DNA of 64,000 nt from Neodiprion pinetum (taxonomy: Eukaryota > Arthropoda > Insecta > Hymenoptera > Diprionidae): the NCBI RefSeq assembly GCF_021155775.2, contig NC_060233.1, positions 8,372,782 to 8,436,781 of the forward strand, written 5' to 3'. Under the pieces are notes generated by a model. It worked only from the letters and a program-made list of their open reading frames with translations. It was not told the DNA's origin and did not search any database. The position numbers were made by a program, and so were the translations under genes. Positions 24,589-38,600 of this stretch are shown here, piece after piece; positions within the stretch are counted from its first letter, which is position 1; each line of letters starts with the position of its first letter.

Positions 24589-27500
24589 ATGGAGCCGTCT
24601 CGTGTTCCCGGAGGACCTGCACCCCGTCTGGGTTTCCTTCTGGCCACGCTGGCCCTGACGATGGCAGGTAAAGAACAAAGCTAGGGAATGAGGGAGAGGG
24701 AGTAGTTATTTTCCCCGATTCATTATTCAATCCCACGAAATGTTGCGTGAAAGATAATCGTCGACAATTGTTAAGAGGCGAGGTTTATAATACAGGTGCT
24801 TTAAGCATGGGGGATGATTTTTCATCTCGAGTAACTCGTAGCCTCGTAGCGGGTTACGGGGTAGCGTTAACTGCGACAAATTATTCACATCCACTTCGCG
24901 GTCGAGGGGTATAGTACAGAAATTTTTAATGCTTTTAGTCGGTGTTCTTATTTTCAACTGTCAGGAGATGAAAAATACTTTACATCCTACACTCACTCAC
25001 TCACTCACTTTCCTCGCTCGGATTACGAGTAGTTACTTGTTCGTAAACTTTATACCAAGACGTAGAGTGGTATACACCATCCATGTTAGTCAATCAATCA
25101 CTCTTACGTTTCGAATAGCACAGAGCGATCTTTTCGTTATCGTATACGTTTAACAACTTGTCACGGTGATAATGCTATCATCAATTTTCCTCTCAACAAA
25201 CATATTTTACCCATCGTCGGGTGCGAATCGCGTCGACTGATTGTGAGAGAGGCGGATGTCGAGAGCAAAAGTTTTACCAAGATTCTAGATTTTCACTTCG
25301 ATAAACTTGAGAACCCAACTCCGTCGAATGTGACAAATAGAGGACATGTATACGTTTGTATTAAGTTAAGGACATTCACGACGACGTTCGTTCATTGCTT
25401 TACGATCTCAAAAACTCTCAAACTTTCCAGACTGACGATGAAAGACTGTCGATATAGACACATCGGGTAAATGACCGGCTGCCCGGTCATTCTTTGGGTA
25501 TCTTTACCCCGATTATTCGTCACGAATTCTTGACCATTACATTTCGATGAAAAGGCGTGAATAGTTATAAAATTAAACACAGTTACGCTGATATTAAATA
25601 ACGAATGAAATCTGATCAGCGAGGAAAACAGAATCCCAAAATGATTAGTCAATTTGAACTTTCTAATCGTAATACCTTGCCTCAAATTGTTGATATTTCA
25701 GCTGACATTATTCGAGTTTTCTCAGATTCATTTATATCTGATGGTACGGATGTCCTTTCATTCGTGTCTACTGTAACTGGAGCGAATAACATTGCTGGAG
25801 ATTTTCCAAACGGTATTTTCTCTTTTCCCGATACCTTTGATGCCATTCTTTCTTAATTACGCATTCATTCGTCATTGGGCATTCGTTCGTCGCGGTCTGA
25901 TTCATTCCAACGACAATGTAGCTTCAGAATTGCTTTCCAGCAACCGGTATGCTCTGCGGTGCGATAATGTCCGATCACTGGGAGGAGGTTAGCTGGGATA
26001 AGGACGTGATCAAGGGACTGACAAACATCACAACCCCCACGTGGTATCTGGACCGTCAAGTAGCGATGTTCGAACCTCATCCGGGTCACACACATCACCA
26101 CCTCCACAAGCAGCCTGGCTTCCTGGTTCCAATGAACGGCGGAATTTGGACGCTCTGCGTTTCGTTGACGGGTGAGTCGAGTCTCTTGTTAAGCTAGAAT
26201 TTATTTTCGAATTCTGCTTTCTACTACCGCTACAACTCGAAGTGCATTTTACAGGATGATCTCTCATTTACTCATTTTTAATGACCACACACATAGGTGA
26301 AGGGGCAAATTTCTTGCATGGAAAATGGGTATGGTAGAATCTTTGGGATTTGCAATCAAAGATGTATAGGCGTGTGGGTCGTACTCGTGCCAGGTCACTG
26401 AAAATTATACAAATTATTCTCAACACCTGTGAAAAAATTTGGAAGCAATTGTCTGAACAATAAAGGAGTTATTTTAGGTACATACTTACAATTTTGTGTG
26501 ATTTTACATTGATTTTTATGGGAAACTGTCAGGTTGAATGTAAAATCAAGAATAATGAATCAGCGTGAAGTTGGTAACGTTACTGTAACGATGCATTTTT
26601 AGGAAAAATCGCTACTTCGTACATTTAGGAATGTATGAAATTTGGTAAACCATGATATACCAAACATACTCTTATTTTGAAAAGCCAACTCTTTGAAAGT
26701 CATTCTAAAATTGCGCATTTATGATTTTTTCACTTTTGAATGTTTCGTTACGTTACGTTAACGTTGCCAACTTCAGACTGATAAAAGCTAACAGTGAAAT
26801 AACTCCGGTATAGTTCAGACAATCGCTTTCAAATTTAACGCAAGTGTTTAAAATAAATGTGAGAACAATTCCTATAATTTTCATTGACCTAGCACGATTT
26901 CGACCTTTAACACCTGCGCATCCTTAATTAAAGAGGCAAGAGTGAAGAGTGATATACACTCACTTTATACTTAACTTAATACTACCCGAGGGGAGTTATA
27001 TCTCGTGGGATTCTGATTTCTACCTCTCGGTTTGAACAAACTCACGGAAAGCAAAGTTGAGCTTAAGTTTCGCTGTTTCGCCACGGAGAGATTCTACATT
27101 AACTACGTTCCCAACTTATCCGCTATTTCTGTCCAATAGTCACGTCATATCTATATTGTGTAGAGATGTATGCACGAGAGGAAAAATCGGGATACCAATT
27201 CTGATCCTCTAATCCTCGACGTGGTATTTCGCCATCTTTATGCATGTTGTTTTGTATACGTATACCGGGTGTCCCTTTTTAATGTAACACCTGATTTATC
27301 TCGAAAAATACTGCTCCGATCGAATATCAAGTCGAATAAAACTTTTAAGGCTCGAAGGGTGAGGTTAAAAAAAATTTTTTTTTCGTCCGAGATGGAAAAT
27401 GGCGGCGTTGAGATGGTTGACACGTTTTTCTCGAAATGGAAACATAACTTTTTGTTTCCACCAAAAATTTTGTTCCAACTTAAAAATTACGTACTTTATC

Positions 27501-30500
27501 GGTCAAAAATTTATACAAAAGTTGTTAACTGTAATATGATGAATTTTTTGGTGTTTCCATTTACAAAAAAAAAAAAAAACATGTCTGCCATCTTAACGCT
27601 GTCATTTTGAATTTTGGACCAAGAACAAAGTTTTATTTTAAAGTTCCTCTTAGAACCCTAAAAGTTTTATGCGACTCGATATTTGATCGGAGATCAGTAT
27701 TTTTCGAGATAAATCAGATGGTACGTTACAATGGCACACCCGGTATATATTCACACATACAACAACTATATGTACACGAGAATCTCATAAACCGCCTGCC
27801 AGTTCAAATCAACGTCGACGCGACGATGCAAGGAGAGACGAAAGTTGTCGGAAATTCAAATGCGGCAGGGGAAAAGCTTGAGAATCACAATATATGTATA
27901 AACCTCTTGCCGGTAAACGAAAGAAAGAAGAAAGGAATACAGAGAGAAATATGAATAAATGAAAATATCCAGTGTACATGCGATCGAAACTTCGCCCGAA
28001 GAAAATTTTTCTTTTTTCTTTCTTTCGTTTACCGGCAATTTTTCATACGCACCGTGTAACGGAAAATATCGTGAAAAATCACGAATCTCCAGGGTGTTGA
28101 ACCGCGCGGATGTATGTATGATGAATAAATATGCGGGGTCGGGATAAAACCGGATAGTGAGAAAAACCGTGTATAAAATATACAACCCGTCCGTTGGTCT
28201 GCAGACGATTTCACATTTCCCTGATAAATCTGCCTCAAGCGCAGGATTTATTCGTAGGTATAATAAATACGTTTGCAGTTTTCGTTGCCAAAAGAACCGA
28301 TCAACCCTTTCGTTTTTTTTTTATTAGTCGCTTTGAGGCACGAAGAACACAAGTTTTTCACGATTTTCTCATCTTCTACTTTCCTGGTGTTTGTCATCAA
28401 CCCTTTGAATCACACATTATTGTGCTGAGTCAACTTTTATAACAAGATATAATAGTATTCTGCAGTTGTTGGGGTCGCTGATCACGGATCTGAAATCAAT
28501 TTCAAAAATTCAAGATGGCTGATAAAAATTTCAAATTTCATCGAATCCGGTTAAAAAAGAAACTCTATGCAGGGGTTCTCGGGGTCGGTGATTCGATTTG
28601 CCATACTAAATTTTCAAAATCTGATTTCAAACTTGTAATCAGCGACCCCAAAAACCCCTGCACATAGCTTTTTCTCCAGATTCGATCGAATTTGAATTTT
28701 TCGTCCGCCATATTGGATCCACCATCTTGAATTCCTAAAATTTGATTTCAGAATCATATTCAACGACCACAAAACTTATAATTTATAGAGGAGTAAACTT
28801 TCTCGATTTTTTTCACGTTTTTTTTTTTCAATCAATTTGTTTCTGACAATAATAATTTACATTATATAGCGATAATTATTCTCGAGTATTGAAAACCCTA
28901 TAGGTATACTAAAAAAGTTCTCTCAATATGCAAAAAATGGGTATAAAATAGGTGATGAAATTACTTACCACTATGACTCAAAGTGATAGTATAACAGCAA
29001 GATGCCATTTGTTTAATATAAATTGCGTTTAATTTTTGGACTAAGGGATACAGCTTTAGCTACATCAATATTGATATACACAGTAATTACTGCGTAATGA
29101 ATTTTGCTCGACGAATATACATACAAAATTTACAGCGTACATAATACATATGCCTGTAATAAAAGACACGCAATTAGGGATCGCGATCAAGGGAATCGCA
29201 ATCGCGTGATAAGTTTGTTTGTTTTCGTGTTTTTCGTCCGAGTGATATCGTAAATAATCGTTTCGTTATTGGCTGTCTATTTTGAGCGATCCAGGTGAGC
29301 ATGCAGCACGAGGTCGGTAGCTTAGACATGGGGATTGTAATACAAACCTTGACACTGACCGATTTATCGATCCCAACGTCTCGGTTAAGATCTAAATTAC
29401 TCTGGACTGAAAGGATTGAAGGGTTTGGCCTTAGAAAATTCATGCAGTATTTATACCGTCACGACCTACATGCATCTTATTATTACCTGCACGTCATATC
29501 GCGATATTAAGCTTATGTGCATCTTGATATTCGTCCTCCTCAACCAGACGATATATAACCATAGCAATAACAATAATAATCGTAATAACAATTAAAAAAA
29601 GGATGAGAGGAATATTAAGGCCAAAAAAAAGTATGCATTGCGACATGCGAATCCATAATCAGAAAATTTGATTGCTCGGAAGTAGAATTTATTGGGTTGA
29701 AAGAAGTTTTGACGCAGTGAAATAAAATTTTCTCAATTCAGATCGTGCAAATTATTCAGCAGATTTATACCCGATAAAAAGTTTTCTTTATTTTCTCAAT
29801 GTAAACAGAATAAATGTGAAATAGAGGTATAATATAATTATTACGTATATACACAACAGATTTACAAACTGAACGAGGAGAAAATAAAAGACCGTTGACA
29901 AGTATAAAATTATATGGAAATTCTTACAAATATTCGGACACGATTTCCTTGATACTCTTTTTTTTTTTTTCTTATTCACAACGATAAACGAAGCGTCGAC
30001 AAAATAAACGAAAATCAAATAAATCGTGTGAGATTGGTAATCTAATCTTGACTCGTAAGCAAAATATGAAAAACCCTGCAGCTGAATCGTCGCGTCTCCA
30101 TTACGAGTTTAAAGCGATGTGTGTATTTGTGTATGGTAGACAATGTGCTAAAGTCTGATGTTTGCGTTAATGATTTATAACCCTGCTGCTTCGTGATAAT
30201 GCCTCTTCGTTCGTTCGTTCACTGCGTACAAACTTTTCCCCTGGTTTTCACCCTCAACGGTTAACTTACATTATACGTGTTTTACCCCGATAAAATGTAC
30301 CGAATATTACTGGAATTTCACTAGCTTTCAAATGCAATGTTAAATATGGCTTGCCTACTGTGTACGTATATAATAATTATACGGCAACAGATTATATACG
30401 TACCTATTTATGTATAATGTATGCATACGTTCGTAATTTGTTTGTCAGAATAATGACGTCATCATAGTTTCATCCGTAGACCAAAAATACCGTTTTCTTT

Positions 30501-33500
30501 TACAATATCGATAAAGTAAATTATTCTTCAAACATTTGACGGTTAGAGAAATGGATTCAATGATAATCTACATCCCCGATAATTTTTTCCTCTACTAAAA
30601 ATTCGCTCGATGCAATTTTCTTTAACTATATATAAATTTATCGTTTAGTGTTTCATCGTTTTACAATATTAGCATAATTTCATAATTACATGACGCTTGG
30701 TATAAATACGATTTTCTAAAACTTTACCACTCAGCGAATAATTTATTTACAACAGAATTTTAATCGTTGAATATGATTAACGGTCGTGAAATGAAAACTA
30801 AAACTGTGCAAGGTGTAACAGAAATATATCCTATAACACGAAAACTAAGCGAAAAATCTTCTTGGGTAAAAAAATGAAAAATCGAACGACAAGTATACGT
30901 ACCAAATAAAAAAAAAAAAAAAAAAGAGAAGGAAAAAAAATGTGTTATCGCGGAGAAAAAGGTGGTCCCACATTTGACAAAGAAAACTCCCACTGATATG
31001 TGTGATACACAGACGTGTATGTAATAACACATATATGTATGCATGGGTAATGCACACACCGACAATCGAGTAGCGTATGTATGTATAATATCCGAGGAGG
31101 AGGATTAAAGCGGGGAGAGAGCGGGAGCTGAAACGACTTTTATAAAGCCCTAAACCTTATGACTGCTCGGCACGCCAAGCACCGACAATCTCCACCGTGT
31201 TGAAACGGATAAGACGGATAGATGGTTGGCATAACCTGCCCATTACATGGAAAATGCTTAGTGGCTATCGGAAAAAGCACAGTTGGATATAAATCGGACA
31301 TCTTGTTCGCTAATTATCGCGATAAATTTGTTAGCACCGTTTAAATCGTTGGCTCCGCATGCAACATTGTCGAATCACTTTTTGACGACTATATTTATTA
31401 AACGGGTATTATAATATATAAATCGTACAATATCCACGTGGAAGCCTGTTGCTACCCCTTCAACCCTTTGAGTCACAGTGATAAGTATTCTTGTCACTCA
31501 TTTTATATCCATTCAGAGAAATTTTAAACGTATTTTTTTTGCGGTATTTTCCTATTTCTTGTAGTATATTAACAGGTTTTCAATACTTGAGAGTAATTAT
31601 TCCGATATAATGTAAATTATTCGTGTTAGAAACAAAGTGATTGAAAAAAATTGTGAAAATTGAAGCAATAATTAATTTCGGTGAATGTTACCACTCTATA
31701 CACATTATATACGTGTTTTAGATGAATTGTAAGTTATTCGGCTCGCTGATTACGAATCAGACATCGAGTTTTAAAAATTCAAGATGGCGGATCCAATATG
31801 GCGGATAAAAATTTCAAAGTCGGTCAAATCCGAAGAAAAAAACTCTGTGCGGGAGTTTTTGGGGTTGGTGATTACAAATCTGAAATCAGATTTGTAATAT
31901 ACATGCGATTAAAGCTTATAATTATTCAAAATAAGTATGACCATTAAATGTTTATTGTTTTTCTCTTTTGACATACGGCAAAGGAAAAAAAATCTATCTA
32001 TCTTTCAACAAACTTTAACATGTTTTATGCGATGAATGAAAAAAGATAAAACGCTTTTATACATGTAAAGACGATCGCTGTAACATAGTTATTATTAATT
32101 TTTTCTGTAAGGGTAAATGTTTGTTCAAGTTTGACATGAATTGGTTGATTATTGCGATTGGTGGATTTTCATCATGATTCCTTTTTTATACCTCATTCGC
32201 GAATACGTTATTCCCTTTCATCGTTAAAGGTCGTGCAGTATTATTAAAATACCTCCGTATATAGGGTGTACATAGAGTGGTGGATTGAGGCCAAACACAC
32301 GGTAGTTTTGGTATTGTACCCAAGGGAAAATAAACGGGGTATTGTTATTGTTGTACGTTGCTTTCGGGTTTTTTTTTTTTTTTTTTTTCACTTTACATTC
32401 CTTTTCCATCCCCTTTGTTTCCGGACCGAGGAGCGAGGTATTTAATTACATAGCCACGTGAAAATTGGTAACATCTGGATGCAGGATGAGTAAAAAAAAG
32501 GGGATAATTGTAGTTGCTGAGAGGGAAAAACGAGGCGGAGTTAATTTTTTTTTCCGCGACTTTATCTTCCGGCTAATTATTATCATTATTATGTATACTT
32601 GCTCATCGTTTAAATTTTTATAGATCTTCCACCCTGTTTTTTTTTTTTTTTTCTCCCTTTTTCACCCTCTTCAACTATCTTATTATTCAACAAATCTCGT
32701 ACAATTAACTGTACAAACAGCTACATAAGTACATTAATTAATAATAATTTCGTATATCGGATCTTTTACTCATTTCCTGGGACTTAATGAACGTTGTCGA
32801 GTTAATCAATCACCAAAACACGTCGCGTATATTATTTTTATATGTATATTTATATTGGCCAACCGCGTTTATAAGCGTGAGGAATTATTGTGATAATCGA
32901 TTTCTCGTTCGTACAAACGAAATGTACAGAAATAGATGCATAAATGTCACCTCTGAACTCGGCGCAAACTTTCCTTTTTTGTTGACAGGTTAGTCGATGA
33001 ATTAGATACACAATTTCCCGCCATCAGTCATCTTTAATTCCAGCCCTTATTACGTCTTTAGTGTCATTCTATTTATCACGATTATTTAATCTAGATATAT
33101 ATTTTTTTACATTATTATATTCAATACCAAGAACTCGTGGTAAATTGTGAATTTTGTACAAGAATTTTGACGATGTTTCAAGATTATTAATATCTCGTAG
33201 TAGTAGAAGTAGTATTGATATTTATTTTTAGCACCGCCCCGTTAACTTAAAAGTTTATACAAATTATAATCAAAAATTATTCAATCCTCTCTTACGATGC
33301 GTGTTGTTTTTTTTTTTTTTTTTTTTCAATTTGCAAAAATTTCGTGAATTTTTAGAATCTGTATAGTAAGGGGGAAAAAAAAAAACCAACTACGCACCGT
33401 ACAGAATTAAAGAGATCTCGATTAAATTCTCGACAATCTTTTTATTAGGAGAAGACAACTTCGTCGAACAATTATAATAAATTATATACAGCATTTTTTT

Positions 33501-35570
33501 TTTTTTTTTTTCTTTTGCTGTAAACCTGGAATCACACACCGCGACTAAGTAATATCATAATTATAGTATAAAAGGGGGAGCTCGACACGGTCGATTTTTC
33601 TGAGAGCTTTTTCGCATATCGCTCTTTATACATCATATAAATATACGTAGATATAAATATAGAGGGAACGAAGTTCAATATCCGCACGCCTATATGGGCC
33701 ACATCATTTCATTTACGATTCTATCACAATGTATTACATATTATTTATTACACGGATTGAAATATTGGAACTGCAGATTCAATTCTCGGGAGTAAAGCAA
33801 TCCCGGGGAAAAAAAAAAAAGAAAAAAAATTCAGATTTTGTCTTATACTAACACCATAAATAATTGGAAATCTAAACCGTGATTTATCTGCCTGCGCCGA
33901 TTCAGCGTTTCTTTTTCTCTTCGATTTCTGCACGCAGAAACACCGCTGCCAAGTTTTCCATCACGCGGTATCAACGCTTAAAAAACTACGAAACTACACG
34001 ATTATTTTTCGTGAAATCGTAAATTATCACACTTTCAAAATGTCGAAACCTTACCGCGTTGGTCTCTTCTTATTTTTTCTTTCGGGTCTCAAATTTTCAC
34101 GCTGCGAAGCTCTCGACACGAAATCTTGGCGAAAGTTTCGTCACTCGCAGATCATTATAGGTGGATTTAAAAAAATGGGTCAACAAACAAATTCGAAAAT
34201 TGTGATAATTGTTTAATTAAACTTTTCGAGATTTATTCCCTTATTTTTATTTTTTTTTTTACTTTTTTCAAATATACTGAGTGCTTACCCTATTTTTCAC
34301 CACGCCGAGATTCCGACAGCGTTAAAATATATCGAATCGAATAGGAGGATGGATAAAATTTGTTAGAGTAGGAGAGAAATGGTTCCGGTGCGAACATTTG
34401 TTGCTGCTGCTCAACGGTGGATCGTTAACAGAGATATTGAATTAGACCCTTGCGTGTGTGTGTATATATATATATATATGTTATACACGCGTGTGTATGT
34501 GCGTACATACATTGTACACATGTAATATTACCGCACCGCGATATCGTGTGCGATTGACCTAAAAGCATGAGAATATACGTGACGGGAAATTCATGAATCG
34601 TACTTAACACCGTAATCGGCTCATGCGGCTTTAGCAGCAGCGTTTCCTCTCCTTACTCGCTAAGTTTCGGAGGGAGAGAATTTTGTGAATTATAGCAGAT
34701 TTATTCGACCTGTGACGCAATTTTACACACCCACGTATACATATATATAATTATCTTATTTAGGCGTCTTATTTCGGCGGAAGAGGAAATAAGACGCCTG
34801 TTATTATTTTGAATTCTTGATATTAATATTTAGTGGTTTCCGAACACGATTTTCCATTTTTCATTTAATAGATATTAAGATGTAATGATGATCGTGGATT
34901 TGAACGATTTGCAGAGGAAGAAATTCGACTTCTTGGACGAGTTGGATTCCCTCAGGAGAAATGCATCAATTATCTGACCCCCGACGAAGCTCACGAAGAG
35001 ATTCGAGCCACTTGGCAAAATCGTAAGTATAAAATATGTTTCTTCAGTCTCTTTCGTAATAAATAATGCCGATCTCGATAATAAATATTAATAGGTAGAA
35101 CGATAAAAAAAAAATTCTAAAAAACTCATTCTCTTTCCATTGATTTTTGCACGATAATTTTTTTATCTTTCATATAATTCACATTATTTTACCTTATGGA
35201 AATATTCTGTGTATACGCTTACCGGACGATAAATTTTCTAATACGATAAAATATTCCTGCGACAATATTGTAATAAACCTTTTGTTGCATTAACGCGAAT
35301 TTTTCGCCATAATTTGATCGAATCACATTCCGTCTCTGAACGTTTCAATATCGCTGATCCAATTTATTCTTGTAAGGATATGATATGTATTCGATTAGTC
35401 GGATTAAATTTCACGCTAATCCCTTTACTTAATCCCAGTGTGAATAATAGAGAAGCATCGACAGCAGCGAACCGAATAATATATTCGATCATTCAATCAT
35501 TCATTCAGTCTCGTACGGAAAATCCCCGGCCCAAATATCTACCTACATCTACAACGGGTAGGTGAAAGAA

Positions 35571-35604
<34 letters not shown>

Positions 35605-38600
35605 GTCTCTGGGGGATTTGTTCAGTTTGATTAAATTGAATGTAAATTTTAATTGAAGTTTCCCCCTTTATCTATCCCCAGAAGTATCGGTGACCGCAAA
35701 ATTTGCATAATGAAATTTAGCATAAAGCGAGGGTGCAGAGAAGCAGCTGCAGAGCGAATTGAATATCGTACGAATGGTAAAATCACGACAATATGTAGAA
35801 GACGTGGTCGGAATGCATAATCGCCCGGTAAAAAATTTGCAAAATCGTGCAGAGAGAAAGAGAGAGGGGATAGTATTTGTGTAACGTGCAAAAACTCGGT
35901 GCAATTCATACGATATAACATTGAAAGCTTATAATATAAGGGCGCGAACACAGCTGTAAGTTTGATATTACTTATACATTTATACATTACAAATCGTAAT
36001 TTTAGAATACTGAAAAAAAAATTTATCGTTTCCAAGTATGCAGTGCCAATTTCACGTAGCGGTTAAATCGCATTATCAAAATGTTCAAGGATTGTAATTT
36101 TGATTGTACTGCGAAAGAATTTAACCAGACACGTCTGGTCATAAATTATGTGTGTAGATATATATACATATATATATATATATTATCATATCATTATATA
36201 TATATATAAGTATATATGTTTTTATATATTACGCGCAGAGAAGAAAAGAGAAGAGAAATTAAACCGAAACGGCGTCGCCGAGAATAATACCAGCGATTTT
36301 AATTAAATCTTGATGATGATTCGAGTCACGAATTTATTTTCATCCTTTAATCAGCACCGCGTCGCGTCTCAAACTTGGCAGAGCAGCAGCAGCAGCGATT
36401 TCTTGTAATGAAAAAACGTTGATTAAATTAAATCTCTGACCCGGAAACAAGAGAGAGAAAAAAAAATGCGACGTAAATATAAAAACGCAAAACAACAATT
36501 AACACGACAATTACCAAAAGCACTGAATCGACAAAATTTGTAGATAAGAAGAATTTATGCTACTACGGATTCTGTTTCCTCCAAAATTTCTTCTTTTCAG
36601 TCGATGCGAAATGAAAAATTATACGCAATCGCAAATTAAAGATGATGAAAAGTACCGTGATAAATCAAGAAACGTTTTTACTTTTGGATTTCTTATTCTG
36701 TCAATACTTTATGCCATTTTCTTACAGGAATGCAAAATTTGAGTATATCCTGCTCGCTGGTTTGCCTGATAATTCTGAGCTGTGCTGCGCCGGTTGGTTT
36801 CTTCGGACTTTGCAGACACCAAATATCGGCGGTCCTTGTCGCTGGGGTCATGTATCTTTTGGCAGGTAAGATTTTCTAAGCTTGATCGATCAGTGATCTT
36901 TTAAAAACGATACATTTCCCCTCGGAAGAGGACCAGAATAAAAAAGGAAAGATTACTGGAATTACAGGTACGTTTTTTCATCAACTGGGTTGAGATTATA
37001 CACTAGATTTTTTTTTTTTTTTTGTAATGAGATGTATTTGATTCTACTTGTCGCATTTTATATACCATACGCGAAGAAGAAAAAGAAAAGCAAATGAGAG
37101 GCTATTCTAAAACTAATTATGTAGTTTCGGGACGACAAGTGTCGGTAAAAGAGATATAGACAGGCTTTTCTTTTTTTATTCTTCTAAATCTGGGATATGC
37201 TACAACGAGAGATACAAGAATCACGAAGTGAAATTGTATAAAAAATAATATATGTGGATAGCTCAACTAGGACCGAGAGGCTATACTAAAACTAATTATG
37301 TAATTTCGGGACAATTGTCGGTAAAACAGACATGGTTAGTTTCTATTTTGTTTCAATCCGGGACTCGTGGCCCAGATTGGTAACAGCGAATGAGATATAA
37401 CAATGTCGTAAGTCGGCGAGTCCTCGATTTTCACTCTACCTGCAGAATTTCACGTAATACGAAAGCGCGAGATAGTCCGGCGGCGAGATTGGGTCGGGTT
37501 TGGAGGTCAATTCGGGATATTGACGGTGGGTGAAAACGTCCGACGTTGAACAGAAAGCGAAGTGAAATCGTCGCGGAAGGGATTCGCCGAGAGTAAAAGT
37601 TGCCTTTCAACGAAATTGAAAGTGTTCCTGAGCCGACGGCCGGCGATCGGATCCTTCGAAAGCAGCCGCGCTGCTGCGGTTGGTAACGTCACACACTAAC
37701 GAAAGTCATCGACGGCCATGAACGTTACGCAACAAGGAGAACGGCTGTCGATGCCGTCGTCAAGTTCATTGCCGAAATGAAAAGCGTGCGAATCGCGGTC
37801 AAGGACATACACTGGACGCGGTACGTGATTGAAATAAAGGTAAATAAAACCAGAAGAACGGATATGCGGACGAAATTGGAAATCGATTTCGACTACGCGA
37901 CGGTGATTGAGTGTTTGTCGGATAGCGAGTTTTATTTCATTTGTGAGAAGGACAGAGTGATAATATTTGCCTCTCGTAAAAATCAAACAAAAACCCAATG
38001 ATTGATTCTGGAAGATGGATGCATGGTTGTCAAAATTTGTTCACGTCATGATTAACGGTTGGTATTTCTTGTAAGAGGAAATAACTATTGGGCCTATTTT
38101 TTATTACACAATGTCGTCTTCACGGTGTTTCGGCAGAAATCATTTCGAACTTGTGATTATTGAGACGAAAACGTTTAAATTCAAAATTGTTTGTGTCTGA
38201 TATGGCGGATGAAAAAATCGACCATAAACTAATCTATTATTATAGAAATCGGTTTACCAAAATTCATCATTTATAGATTAGAATTATGAAATTTAAAATG
38301 ACGAATCATATGAACGTGATTATATTTTTTGACTCCTACAATTTGTATATGAAAATTATCAGAAAAAATTAGAAGACTGAGAACACAAAATATAATGCGG
38401 TTACAGTTCGTGACGATATTACGACAGTGCAATTTTGGTAAAATTCTTAATTCGCAACTTTAGGATTGTCTGAAATTTTGTAGATTTGTTGAAAATTTAT
38501 TTACAAACAAATTGACCTCTAACGCATCGAAATCGGTCAAACGATGTAATTTTTTTCATTGTAGAAATAATTCGATAATCGGATCTCTTTAAAATCGTCA

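Larger units (their letters stand above)
26172..34914 (+). other. Tetraspan gene intron 2 (8.7 kb, repeat-rich)
   Basis: It holds a 560-base foldback element (26361-26923), a CCGGGTGT-ended inverted-repeat element (27263-27745), two members of the TTAA/CCCTTT family (about 28397-28986 and 31459-31900), many long T or A runs, and a short perfect hairpin at 34762-34799. I found no coding exon inside it. Confidence 0.7.

Noticed and set aside
27170..27610. 146-codon plus frame across 27.2-27.6 kb
   Set aside because: It lies across the CCGGGTGT foldback element. The mirrored minus frame is as good, and there is no transposase motif.
34436..34520. Alternating purine-pyrimidine tract (tgtgtgtgta tatata, cgcgtgtgtatgtgcg)
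   Set aside because: It might form Z-DNA, but such tracts are common in AT-rich insect introns and nothing links this one to a function.
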